Source: Candidatus Thorarchaeota archaeon
GTDB lineage: Archaea > Asgardarchaeota > Thorarchaeia > Thorarchaeales > Thorarchaeaceae
Assembly: GCA_004524595.1 (NCBI GenBank)
Contig: SDOA01000013.1
Span: 1-52,540 of the forward strand
Direction of reading: 5' to 3'
DNA: 52,540 nt
The notes beneath the pieces are model-generated. The model was not told the DNA's origin. It was given only the letters and a program-made list of their open reading frames with translations, and ran no database searches. Both the position numbers and the translations under genes were made by a program. Positions 6,951-15,153 of the stretch are shown piece by piece. The stretch's first letter is position 1. Each line of letters begins with the position of its first letter.

Positions 6951-8312
6951 CTAACTTCTTCTACGAAGGAGCCAGATGACTGCGATTACACCCACGACGA
7001 TAAGGAGTAATGCAACTAGACCACCTGCGCCACCATCAGTTGCAGTTGTGTTTGCTAGATTGGTGTAAGCTACATATACTGGATCCTGTTGAACCCTTAA
7101 TCCATTCCATTCAGGGAAGGTCACTGCATACCACCAGTCACTATTGACAAATGCAGTACCATTAATTGTACCCTGAGCCATATCACCAACTGATGAATAA
7201 ATAGTCCTGACCCGCTCAGATAGACCATAAGCCATGTGAGCAAAGACGAATGCAGATAGCGGCAATTGCCAAGCAACAAGGACCAAGTCACTCAATCTGG
7301 CACCAAGAAGACAGTTTATCGCTGTTTCATTATCTGAAACAACATCCCACGGATTAGTTGTTTCATTGATTAACGAGTATTGTCTGCCAAGACCGATATC
7401 AAATGCACGTTCACTCGTTCCAACAACAATGCTGATATTATCATCCATTGGCAAAGTGGCAGTCGGTGCAGTAATGGTATTTCCATTAGATGCTCTGGTT
7501 ACTCTATATTGTGAAGTAAAGATTGACAGATAATGAACTGCTGAAATCTTCATAGAATCTATTATGATATCAGTTGGTTCAACTGGAGTTCCAAGAAACT
7601 CCATCTCATGTACTTGTCCGATAGTATAAAGACTCTCAGCCTGTACTGAACCGTCCTCATGAATCTTAATATCATACTCGATTGTTAATTCACTCAATAG
7701 AACTGTCATAACAGGAAGTGCTAAGGTAAGCCAGAACCCAAGTGGTGTGTCAGCACTCACAATTCTACAGGTCAGATTATAATAATGCATACCAAAGCGG
7801 TAATGTCCTTCACCTAACTTTGTTGCAGGCATTGGTACAACAGATGGTTCAACACCATATGTAGTATCATTTGTGAATGGTACAACATACCAAGCTGTAT
7901 CATGTCCCATATCAGGGAGATTATTGCTACCATAGGATTCGTTATGGACCAAAAGAAAAGCAAAGATTGCACCTATGAAGACTTCTCGATTTTGCGGTGT
8001 CTTATAGTGCATACCGAAAAGCTGGTATGGCAAGATCACTTTCTCACCAGTTGTCATGTTCGCATTATTGAATGCAATCAAAAATGATTGGAACTCTTCA
8101 ACATGAACATATGATGCAGTAAAACTCGCATTTCCGTTCTCATTTCTAATTATGATACTATCGTTGGTCCAATACTCCTCTTCGAAGGTGTATCCAAAGA
8201 TAGCAGCCTCATCACCCGCTTCCCAAGCGTTAGCAAGTGGCACGGATGCAAAAGGCATAGCAAGAAGAATTACGACCCATAGGGTCATCACTTTACATTT
8301 GTTTGCGTGCAT
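6951..8312 (-). CDS. Secreted, C-terminally membrane-anchored surface protein
   Basis: 453 residues. An N-terminal signal peptide (MTLWVVILLAMPFASVPLANA) is followed by a beta-rich extracellular domain with many N-x-S/T sequons, then a Gly-Gly-Ala-Gly-Gly spacer, a single transmembrane helix (LVALLLIVVGVIAVIWLL) and a positive tail RRRS. This is the layout of archaeal surface proteins anchored with the bulk outside the cell. No enzyme motif is recognised. The ATG is preceded by GGAGAG with six bases spacing and by a TATA element near 8344-8354. Confidence 0.8.
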   Translation of the reverse strand: MHANKCKVMTLWVVILLAMPFASVPLANAWEAGDEAAIFGYTFEEEYWTNDSIIIRNENGNASFTASYVHVEEFQSFLIAFNNANMTTGEKVILPYQLFGMHYKTPQNREVFIGAIFAFLLVHNESYGSNNLPDMGHDTAWYVVPFTNDTTYGVEPSVVPMPATKLGEGHYRFGMHYYNLTCRIVSADTPLGFWLTLALPVMTVLLSELTIEYDIKIHEDGSVQAESLYTIGQVHEMEFLGTPVEPTDIIIDSMKISAVHYLSIFTSQYRVTRASNGNTITAPTATLPMDDNISIVVGTSERAFDIGLGRQYSLINETTNPWDVVSDNETAINCLLGARLSDLVLVAWQLPLSAFVFAHMAYGLSERVRTIYSSVGDMAQGTINGTAFVNSDWWYAVTFPEWNGLRVQQDPVYVAYTNLANTTATDGGAGGLVALLLIVVGVIAVIWLLRRRS

Positions 8313-8343
8313 ATCAAACTCTCCATAGATTTGTTAGATTAAA

Positions 8344-8354
8344 CATATTAAAAG
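8344..8354 (-). promoter_or_regulatory. TATA-box promoter of the surface protein gene
   Basis: The minus strand reads CTTTTAATATG, about 32-42 bases before the ATG at 8312, leaving a leader long enough for the GGAGAG ribosome-binding site. Confidence 0.4.
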
Positions 8355-8383
8355 CAAATGTATGATAGATACATAGACGATTA

Positions 8384-9646
8384 TTAAAAGAAATCAGTCA
8401 ACTTTGTCTGATTCATGTAATCCTTGTAGAGTTGGCTCTTTGATAGATATCGGATAAATGGATTGCGAAAGTGTTTACTGAGTTCCATTATCGCTTCATC
8501 AAAGTCTCGGAACTTCTTGACATTGGATGTAAGAGCTCGTTTGGCTATCTCTCGAAAACGCCACACTCCAAGCGGAATCCATTGTTGAGGATCAATCTCC
8601 ATAAACACAATCACTCCAGATTGTTTTCGAATCTTGGACAGATATTCTAATGCTGGAAGGCGTGTTGCATAATAAGCACCTACAACATCCTTTGCATAAT
8701 CTTTGCGACCCTTTGCATACTCGTAGTCGTTGATTATTGTAGGATTCATACTTCCCAACCAACATTCTAAAGCCTCAAAACACCAGCCGCCCGGGAAGAA
8801 CAACAGAGCAACTGTGTTACCTAATGCATGATCAATACTGACAAGAAAATCATTGATAGAAGGATTCCTCAGCACCTGTCTATGAAGGCGGCGCCCCACA
8901 ATATCATCAACAGCAGTGATACTCCATTTTGTTGGTACAAGCTTTCTCTTCTTCTGCTGGCCAAGCACTCCAACAGAGAGAAGTCTGGTGATATGTTCTT
9001 GCCTGATTCCATCGTTAAAGAGGTCCAGGATACCACCTACAGCCTTCAGATCTATATCGGAAGTCACTTTCTCTACAACCTTTGGAATTCTGGGATTGTC
9101 TTCGAGTCTAAAGCGATCAAGAGGAGCAGACGGACCTATTGGCAAAGTAGCATCTGAAAAGACAGAGGTAAAGGAGGGTTTCTTCAATAGGGTTGCTTCA
9201 GAGAAGAGTGAGGATTCAGACAGAGCTAGGGTCTGGGTCTCAGCAAGTTCACGACTAGGATCACCAGCAGAATCGACTGGAATCAGCTTCTTTGTGCGGA
9301 CAAGACTGAATCGAAGAGCAAGTATTTCATCTATTGTCCTATTCAACCAGAGGTCAGGTCGCTCCATCAAAGGAGCCTCATCAACTCGAACTGGAGGAAT
9401 CAGAGGCCCAGCCAAAACCTTTGGATATCCAGACTCTCCAACAAAGATTGATGGTGGAGATGAACCTAAGAGATCTTGACCTGTGAATGCCTCATCTATT
9501 CTCGCTAATGCTCTCGCTCTCATCACTAATGGACAAGGTCGAATACCACAGAGAGCTCGGTGACCCATGCATTTAGAACATACTCTCTCATCGTAGGATT
9601 CTCTCTTTGGTTCCTTTGGAGAGGGGTCGAGCTTCATCTGTGACAT
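8384..9646 (-). CDS. Nre family archaeal DNA repair protein with PCNA-interacting motif
   Basis: 420 residues. Residues 23-38 form the N-terminal zinc-binding cluster (CSKCMGHRALCGIRPCPL) of the Nre family (DUF650), followed by VGESGYPKV and GPLIPP, hallmarks of that domain. The C-terminal half matches DUF651 (NDYEYAKGRKDYAKDVVGAYYATR, then FMEIDPQQWIPLGVWRFRE). The last eight residues, QTKLTDFF, are a canonical PIP box (QxxLxxFF) for binding the sliding clamp PCNA. In Haloferax, NreA is needed for tolerance of DNA damage such as mitomycin C crosslinks; the biochemical activity of the family is not known. The gene is monocistronic, between a surface protein and a membrane HTH protein. Confidence 0.92.
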   Translation of the reverse strand: MSQMKLDPSPKEPKRESYDERVCSKCMGHRALCGIRPCPLVMRARALARIDEAFTGQDLLGSSPPSIFVGESGYPKVLAGPLIPPVRVDEAPLMERPDLWLNRTIDEILALRFSLVRTKKLIPVDSAGDPSRELAETQTLALSESSLFSEATLLKKPSFTSVFSDATLPIGPSAPLDRFRLEDNPRIPKVVEKVTSDIDLKAVGGILDLFNDGIRQEHITRLLSVGVLGQQKKRKLVPTKWSITAVDDIVGRRLHRQVLRNPSINDFLVSIDHALGNTVALLFFPGGWCFEALECWLGSMNPTIINDYEYAKGRKDYAKDVVGAYYATRLPALEYLSKIRKQSGVIVFMEIDPQQWIPLGVWRFREIAKRALTSNVKKFRDFDEAIMELSKHFRNPFIRYLSKSQLYKDYMNQTKLTDFF

Positions 9647-9741
9647 TAGTATCTACCAGCAATATCTATTCTCATCTGGATTATGTAACATATCCTTCTA
9701 AGGATTTGGAACTATATCTGTCGCTCACAATAACCGAGTTA

Positions 9742-10188
9742 CTAAAACGGTTTCATTAACCAGATTTTTCGGGTCTCGTAGAATACCAAGATGGTTGCTA
9801 TAATACTCATTGTAAGGAACATGAGGTCTCCACCAGTTGGAGGCCAAGATAAGAAAAAGAAAAGATATACAACTAACATTGCTGAAAAGAGAGTCCCAAG
9901 GAATAGGAACCTAGGTAAGAGTCTTGCGCCTAATTTAATGAAAAGAGATAATGAACCAACACGTACCGTCTTTGAGATACTATAGATACCATCTGCGTCT
10001 TTTTTAACTAAATCAAGCTCAGATAACTTTGTGAGATGATGAAGGGCAAGGCTCGGACTTGAGAAGCCAAGTTCTCTCTGTACTTCTCTAACACCCATTT
10101 CACCATGTGAGAGGAGAAGGGCGTATACACTCAGTGTGCGCCCTTTTAGGAGTTTATTAACAACATCCTTCTCTGATTCGTCGGTCAC
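9742..10188 (-). CDS. Membrane-anchored winged-helix transcriptional regulator
   Basis: 148 residues. Residues 1-75 are an ArsR-like winged helix (GRTLSVYALLLSHGEMGVREVQRELGFSSPSLALHHLTKL) with a short wing ending DADGIYSIS. After it come two transmembrane helices (LLPRFLFLGTLFSAMLVVYLFFFL and MFLTMSIIATILVFYETRKIWL). A regulator tethered to the cytoplasmic face of the membrane is implied, probably reading an envelope signal. It lies next to a surface protein gene transcribed in the same direction, which is a plausible target. Confidence 0.75.
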   Translation of the reverse strand: MTDESEKDVVNKLLKGRTLSVYALLLSHGEMGVREVQRELGFSSPSLALHHLTKLSELDLVKKDADGIYSISKTVRVGSLSLFIKLGARLLPRFLFLGTLFSAMLVVYLFFFLSWPPTGGDLMFLTMSIIATILVFYETRKIWLMKPF

Positions 10189-10267
10189 ATCTCACACCAT
10201 TCGATTGATATCAGTTTAGTATACTACACCCAACCAGATAAATTTGAGATGATGTGAGCAAAGACCC

Positions 10268-11011
10268 CTACTCAGGGTAAGAAACTGCACTAGTGATTGC
10301 TTCATAGAGGTTTTTAAGGGGTACTTCGAGGTGGCCATCTTCGTTGAGCCAGAATCCTTCGCCCCACGAGATTACAGCAGGTTCACCATGGAACTCAGTA
10401 GTACCGCTCCATGTTCCATTTCGCATATAAGCAAATCCATCTCCACTTGTAAAACCGAAATAGAAACATGTGTTATCGTTGAAGTAGACAGTAATATAGA
10501 AATCAACAGGCCATGTGTGTGGCCAATCACCGCTTGGATGAGTAGTTGCTTCTACCATTTGTCCGATACCATCATCGATTATTGAACCACTTAGACTGTT
10601 CCATTCATTCTCAGTGAGTATACCTTTGCCTATGATATTATCATAATATGGATAGAAAAGGACATTGATCTCTCCACCAGTTTCATTTTCCGTCATATAC
10701 ACGCCATCAACATATGCTCCAGGATGAACAGAGTCATAGTATGTTGAGAGATTTAAATTCACGAAAGTTGAGTTACACATCCAATAAAAGACAACATTAT
10801 CCCGCATTGAATTTAGATACGATGCAGCTCTTACGCCTAATCCATTCACAGGATTAGTAGAAGTTGTCGTTGTAGTAGATGTTGTGGGAATGACTCCGCC
10901 TCCGGGTAGATTTATCGCCACAACAAGGACACCTGCAGTGATTACCACAGCAACAATTGCCGAAGCTAGGAACTTGTTCGACAATCCAGTCTCATAATTT
11001 CTCATTTGCAT
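10268..11011 (-). CDS. N-terminally anchored surface protein with Thr-rich linker
   Basis: 247 residues. A membrane helix at about 13-35 (FLASAIVAVVITAGVLVVAI) is followed by a Thr/Ser-rich linker at about 42-53 and a beta-rich extracellular domain with sequons (CNSTFVNLNLS, MTENETGG). The domain contains W and aromatic-rich strands but no recognised family signature. The start is ATG at 11011 or 11005. The promoter region contains the perfect palindrome at 11052-11074, so expression is probably controlled by a dimeric regulator. Confidence 0.72.
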   Translation of the reverse strand: MQMRNYETGLSNKFLASAIVAVVITAGVLVVAINLPGGGVIPTTSTTTTTSTNPVNGLGVRAASYLNSMRDNVVFYWMCNSTFVNLNLSTYYDSVHPGAYVDGVYMTENETGGEINVLFYPYYDNIIGKGILTENEWNSLSGSIIDDGIGQMVEATTHPSGDWPHTWPVDFYITVYFNDNTCFYFGFTSGDGFAYMRNGTWSGTTEFHGEPAVISWGEGFWLNEDGHLEVPLKNLYEAITSAVSYPE

Positions 11012-11051
11012 TCCTCATCAAGAATATAGAATTAAAAGTATATCACTCTAC

Positions 11052-11074
11052 GTTTTGTACAGACTGTACAAAAC
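11052..11074. promoter_or_regulatory. Perfect 23-bp palindromic operator
   Basis: Two 10-base arms, GTTTTGTACA (11052-11061) and TGTACAAAAC (11065-11074), are exact inverted copies around a 3-base centre. The site lies between the divergent surface-protein gene (start 11011) and the HTH/zinc-ribbon gene (start 11137), immediately upstream of a TATA-like ATATACTTTTAAT for the former. It is not followed by a T-tract and lies outside coding sequence, so an operator for a dimeric regulator is the best reading. Confidence 0.6.
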
Positions 11075-11136
11075 ATTGAACAATCAGTTCAGTCTTTCAA
11101 GAAATCATATGTGATAAGTGGTGAGTGGTTCATAGC

Positions 11137-11436
11137 ATGCTTACAAGAAGAGAAGAAATTGCTAGATATCTTGAAACGGCAGAATATCCAATGACAGCGC
11201 AAGACCTCTGTGAAAGACTTGGTCTCAAGAAACGGTCAATAATCTATGAAGATATCGACCATATCGCTCGTTCTGTTAAACATGAAGGTAAGGAGGTCAT
11301 CGTTCGCCCAGCAAGTTGTGGAAAATGCCATTTTGTATTTTCAAAGACACATTCTGCGAAAGCACCTACAAAATGCCCCAAATGTAAGTCTGAGTGGATT
11401 ATTGCCCCTGCATTTCTTATCAGGAAGAAAAAATAG
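11137..11436 (+). CDS. COG3357-type HTH/zinc-ribbon transcriptional regulator
   Basis: 99 residues from the ATG at 11137; a GTG at 11125 is an alternative. Residues 1-50 form a helix-turn-helix (TRREEIARYLETAEYPMTAQDLCERLGLKKRSIIYEDIDHI). Residues 55-90 form a zinc ribbon with CGKC and CPKC pairs separated by about 18 residues, then a basic tail RKKK. This order matches the archaeal family described as a predicted transcriptional regulator with HTH fused to a zinc ribbon. It is divergent from a surface protein gene across a perfect palindrome and may bind it. Confidence 0.82.
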   Translation: MLTRREEIARYLETAEYPMTAQDLCERLGLKKRSIIYEDIDHIARSVKHEGKEVIVRPASCGKCHFVFSKTHSAKAPTKCPKCKSEWIIAPAFLIRKKK

Positions 11437-11439
11437 AAA

Positions 11440-11748
11440 TTAGTCATCAAATTTATGAACTCGCTTAACTCCTGCTCCTTCACGTTTGATATCAGTCACT
11501 CGAGTGACAATGTAATCAGAAAGACCATACTCATCTTCCTCTACATAACCATGTGCAATCACAGACATACCAACTCGAGGCAAAAACTTGCATCTATCCA
11601 ACACGTTAGCAGAGATACGAATTGTATAGATCTTGCCAGTTTCTTCATTTTGAATTACAATGTCTGTGGAACCATACCACTGAGATGCTGTAATGCGTGT
11701 TGTTCGACTACGCCCAATCTCTCGAACTACTCCCCTTACAACCGTCAT
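11440..11748 (-). CDS. Small beta-rich protein, possible OB fold, cotranscribed with endoQ
   Basis: 102 residues with alternating strands (VVRGVVREIGRSR, STDIVIQNEETGKIYTIRIS, MSVIAHGYVEEDEYGLSDYIVTRV), a pattern compatible with an OB-type barrel. It has no named family that I recognise. Its ATG overlaps the stop of the EndoQ gene by four bases (ATGA), indicating translational coupling. I infer an accessory, perhaps nucleic-acid-binding, partner of EndoQ. Confidence 0.6.
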   Translation of the reverse strand: MTVVRGVVREIGRSRTTRITASQWYGSTDIVIQNEETGKIYTIRISANVLDRCKFLPRVGMSVIAHGYVEEDEYGLSDYIVTRVTDIKREGAGVKRVHKFDD

Positions 11749-13022
11749 GGTGTTTCACATCCCCATGGAGGAAGTAATTTTCCGTAACGACCACCTCCAC
11801 CAGATTCATAACGAGCTGAACCATCTCGATACGCACTAATCATTAGAGCTAGACGGTTGTTTATTATTCGAATCTCCTCTATCTTTGCTCCGATCAGGAT
11901 GAAAGTTTCAGAACCAAGTTTTTCTCGAAGAGTATCATAGAGTCGCATTGCACTCTTTGAAGCTTCAGATTTTACTCCTAGAGCGGTTGTTATAATATCT
12001 AACAAAGGTGCTATACGTAAATATGGAGGGCGATGTTTTGGAGACTTAGAAAAGCCTATTCCGATTGCAGCAGCCCTATCTCGTACTCCCAATCGGAGTA
12101 ACTTACCATCGACAGGACATCTAACTTTTCTTTTATTGATATCAACTATAAGCTGTTTTGCCTCATGTTGATCTACACAATACATGTAGATATTCAAATC
12201 ATCATAACTAGGAGATGCGTTTCCAGTTTCAACGATCAAAGTTCTCCGGCATTTCGAACAATATGAGAGATAATATTTACCTAATCTAGGGTCGAGCCCT
12301 ACGTTTAGTAAAGGCTTTCGGCCACCCTCACGTTTGATCGCTCGCTCAAGTTCTTCAAAGGATGGGTTCTCCATTTCAAAGCGTACAAACTCTCTTCCCA
12401 ATTTGCTAGGACTTGGTGAGTGCGCGTCGCTTGAGGTTATGTATGTCAGTCGATGGAGTTCTGGAATACAATCAGCGATGGTTGAGTCAGCAGAGAGACC
12501 CAGTTCGAGAAAATGGATATGAGGGGTTTCGTCACCATAACAAGTAGCAAGAGTTGTATGTTTATTCTCTCTGAAGATAGACCGATAAGGCGTGAATGCA
12601 TGAGCAGGACCAATCATTCCACCAATATCACGAACGATACCCGCAAGTTCAGATCCTGTGAGATTGACTCGGGGTCTACCACCCCATCTGTCATCAAGAT
12701 TTGGTGAGGCAGAATTGAGATTACTCCGCAGTTCATCAATAGCCTCGAAGTCTGGAAGAAGAACCAAATGATGGATAGATTCTGTATCTTCAACTTCAAC
12801 AGAGAGAATAAACGAAACGGAATCATACTCCAAGACATCTCCTTTCTGAATGAGATTCTGTTTAAGATGTGAAAACCACTGAGGTTGTGTTGCATCACCA
12901 GTCCCGATTACATGCAGACCCTTTGCTTTTGCCCCCTCAGCAATTTTGGGAATAGTCATGACTTTACTTACTCCAATTGAGTGGAGTGAATGAATATGCA
13001 AATCAATGTCGTATTGTTGCAT
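11745..13022 (-). CDS. Endonuclease Q (PHP-domain deaminated-DNA endonuclease)
   Basis: 425 residues, the usual length of archaeal EndoQ. The N-terminal PHP metal-binding domain shows DLHIHSLHS at residues 7-15, GTGDATQPQW near 41-50, GPAHAFTPY near 140 and SDAHSPSPSKLGREF near 200. A zinc-binding segment follows (CSKCRRTL near 260, further Cys and CPVD near 305), then a C-terminal region matching EndoQ (GIGFSKSPKHRPPYLRIAPLLDI). EndoQ nicks DNA 5' of uracil, hypoxanthine, xanthine and abasic sites. The gene lies 10 bases after the alcohol dehydrogenase gene and overlaps the downstream small gene, forming an operon. Confidence 0.9.
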   Translation of the reverse strand: MQQYDIDLHIHSLHSIGVSKVMTIPKIAEGAKAKGLHVIGTGDATQPQWFSHLKQNLIQKGDVLEYDSVSFILSVEVEDTESIHHLVLLPDFEAIDELRSNLNSASPNLDDRWGGRPRVNLTGSELAGIVRDIGGMIGPAHAFTPYRSIFRENKHTTLATCYGDETPHIHFLELGLSADSTIADCIPELHRLTYITSSDAHSPSPSKLGREFVRFEMENPSFEELERAIKREGGRKPLLNVGLDPRLGKYYLSYCSKCRRTLIVETGNASPSYDDLNIYMYCVDQHEAKQLIVDINKRKVRCPVDGKLLRLGVRDRAAAIGIGFSKSPKHRPPYLRIAPLLDIITTALGVKSEASKSAMRLYDTLREKLGSETFILIGAKIEEIRIINNRLALMISAYRDGSARYESGGGGRYGKLLPPWGCETP

Positions 13023-13032
13023 CAGAACATCC

Positions 13033-14022
13033 TCAAATGTTGATGATCACTTTTGTAACAGAGGGTTGTGATGCGAATTCAAAAGCTTTGGTCCCATCCT
13101 CAAGTCTAAATTCTTTGGAAATCAGTTTCTTGACTTCAATACGACCTTTAGCCAACAAATCGATTGCTTCATCGAAGGGGCCACGACTTGATCCAAAGAT
13201 AGTTAATTCTCGATTTACAATGCTTGTAGGGTCAATTGAAAAATTCTGACCATGCATGCTCTTCAATGCAACAATACCCCCATTTCTTACTATATTGATA
13301 GCCGTTTTTATTCCATCAATGTTTCCAGTTGCCTCAATGACTATCCGAGGACCAATTTCATTAGTCTTCTTCATGATTTTTGATTTCCAGGATGGGTCTA
13401 CAATATCATATGTATTTTGAAGGCCAAGTTGTCTAGCTAGTCCTAATTGCCATCTATTACGACCAATAATGTGTACTTCAGCTCCGTTTGCATCATAAAC
13501 CTGAGCCTGTAAGAGAGCAAGTTTTCCGCTACCAATAATGACAATAGGCTCATTTTCCTTAGCAGGTGCAAGTTCGTTAGTGCGAATAGCAGAAGCAAGA
13601 GGTTCAACAAATGTAGCTTCTGTTACATCTAGACCCATAGGAAGAGGATGAATTAATTCAGCTTGAACAGTGATGAATTCAGAGAGACCTCCATCACGAT
13701 TAATACCTAGAGTTTCCTTTTTGTTACAATGATGACGTTCACCACCTCTACAATACCAACAACGACCACAGGAGATGTCAATCTCTGTTGTTACTAACAT
13801 TCCGGTTTCAAAATCAGGGGTTGAACTCTCATGGATTGCTCCAGCTATCTCGTGACCAAGGACAAGAGGTAGTTCGACTTCATAGTCTCCTCGCCAGATT
13901 GAGAGATCCGTTCCGCAAATACCAACTGAACGCACTTCTATACGAACATCACCTGGCATGAGAGGAGGGATTGGCGTATCAGCAATTTGAAGACCATCAG
14001 GGGTGAGCACAAGCGATTGCAT
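13033..14022 (-). CDS. Zinc-dependent medium-chain alcohol/polyol dehydrogenase
   Basis: 329 residues. Catalytic zinc residues are visible in VGICGTDLSIW (Cys36) and VLGHEIAG; the structural zinc lobe has CGRCWYCRGGERHHC. The Rossmann core reads PIVIIGSGKLALLQAQVYDANGAEV, with a GxGxxA-like turn near 170. It belongs to the threonine/sorbitol dehydrogenase branch of the MDR superfamily and should oxidise an alcohol with NAD(P); the substrate is unknown. It is the first gene of an operon with endoQ, an odd pairing. Confidence 0.88.
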   Translation of the reverse strand: MQSLVLTPDGLQIADTPIPPLMPGDVRIEVRSVGICGTDLSIWRGDYEVELPLVLGHEIAGAIHESSTPDFETGMLVTTEIDISCGRCWYCRGGERHHCNKKETLGINRDGGLSEFITVQAELIHPLPMGLDVTEATFVEPLASAIRTNELAPAKENEPIVIIGSGKLALLQAQVYDANGAEVHIIGRNRWQLGLARQLGLQNTYDIVDPSWKSKIMKKTNEIGPRIVIEATGNIDGIKTAINIVRNGGIVALKSMHGQNFSIDPTSIVNRELTIFGSSRGPFDEAIDLLAKGRIEVKKLISKEFRLEDGTKAFEFASQPSVTKVIINI

Positions 14023-14199
14023 AATGTCTACAATTCCTGCATACTATTGAATAAACCCTTCGACACATCAACGTTCTACCTAATATAGCAAAGGGCAGAT
14101 TGACCTGAGTGAAGGTGTATTTTAAAAGAAAAAATACATGGCATTGATTTGATATCATAAATAGAGAAATGAATAGCAGTCAATGAGGAATAGAAGTCC

Positions 14200-15096
14200 A
14201 TGAGTGTTCCAGTTGTATTTAATCGACGTATAGGAAAGAATGAGATTGCTCCATTGTTGGATATAATCGATGATACGGAGGATTGTGGAGTAATTCATCG
14301 TAGACAAGCATCAGTATTCCTTCAATTAAAGGAAGCAATTGGATTCATTTCATCTGTAGATAACGACACAATGGGAGGCACCATTGTCTACAGAGACCGT
14401 ACAAGGTTAGGAATGGCCATCGCTGCAATCGGGATAAAGAGGGAATACCAGGATTCAGGGATTTATACGATTATCAAGTCATCACTTCCATTTTTCCGAA
14501 CAGTAGCTATTAGGGATGTTGATGTCATTGTAGCAGAGAGACCTCTGAGTGATAACTTGGGATTTCCGTTTTCTTTTTGCTTACCAACTTGGACTTTACC
14601 AGTCCTTGAGAGAATAGGATTTGCTGAAGAAAAGAAACTTTTCAGCTGTACATTCAAGATTGACCCTGAAACATTACTTGACTTCAGAGAGATACAATGG
14701 GACAATGAGATTAATTCCGAAGGAGCAAAATCACTGATCTGGGATGAGGGAAGAAGATTAGGATTGATGAACTCATTGACCTGGATGTCGTTAGATTTCT
14801 CAATCCATTCAAAGACCTTGCATACCTTAACGGATGGGGCCTCAACGAAAATAATCGCAAGTATATCCAATCTGGAGAAGACCAAAATAATTAGCCTATT
14901 TGCTACTAGAGAGCAATTTGAAAGGAGCAATGGAGCTGCGGGTAGTCTTACTTCTATTATCAAGACTATGAGAGCTTCCAATGTTAGATTTCCAATGGTT
15001 GGTGAAGGCCAGATCGAGATGTTGAAATCAGTAACAGACCAGATAGGAGGGATCCTTAAGATAGAGTCACTAATGCATATGCGCAGAAGACTCTAG
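14200..15096 (+). CDS. GNAT-like N-acetyltransferase fold protein
   Basis: 298 residues. The first 165 residues look like a GNAT acetyltransferase: a beta-strand GGTIVYRDRTRLGMAIAAIGIKREYQDSGIYTIIKSSLP in which the motif A loop is degenerate (REYQDSGIY instead of Q/RxxGxG/A), then FCLPTWTLPVLERIGFAEEKKLFSCTFKI, the usual late strand of the fold. The C-terminal 130 residues are a second alpha/beta unit, possibly a second GNAT-like half. The acetyl-CoA loop deviation leaves activity doubtful. Upstream is a TATA-like stretch near 14118-14128. The COG1236-type exonuclease follows on the same strand after 57 bases. Confidence 0.55.
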   Translation: MSVPVVFNRRIGKNEIAPLLDIIDDTEDCGVIHRRQASVFLQLKEAIGFISSVDNDTMGGTIVYRDRTRLGMAIAAIGIKREYQDSGIYTIIKSSLPFFRTVAIRDVDVIVAERPLSDNLGFPFSFCLPTWTLPVLERIGFAEEKKLFSCTFKIDPETLLDFREIQWDNEINSEGAKSLIWDEGRRLGLMNSLTWMSLDFSIHSKTLHTLTDGASTKIIASISNLEKTKIISLFATREQFERSNGAAGSLTSIIKTMRASNVRFPMVGEGQIEMLKSVTDQIGGILKIESLMHMRRRL

Positions 15097-15153
15097 CTAA
15101 AAAGATGGGAAACCCTTTTGTTGCAGCCAGACAACCTTCTATGAGGTCATTAT

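Noticed and set aside
8916..9479. A 187-codon plus-strand frame opposite the Nre gene
   Set aside because: Its translation is Ser/Arg-rich without any domain, while the minus-strand frame has zinc, DUF650/651 and PIP motifs.
14117..14137. Inverted repeat GTATTTT/AAAATAC upstream of the GNAT-like gene
   Set aside because: The arms are pure A/T runs that overlap a TATA-like promoter element, so the symmetry is probably fortuitous.
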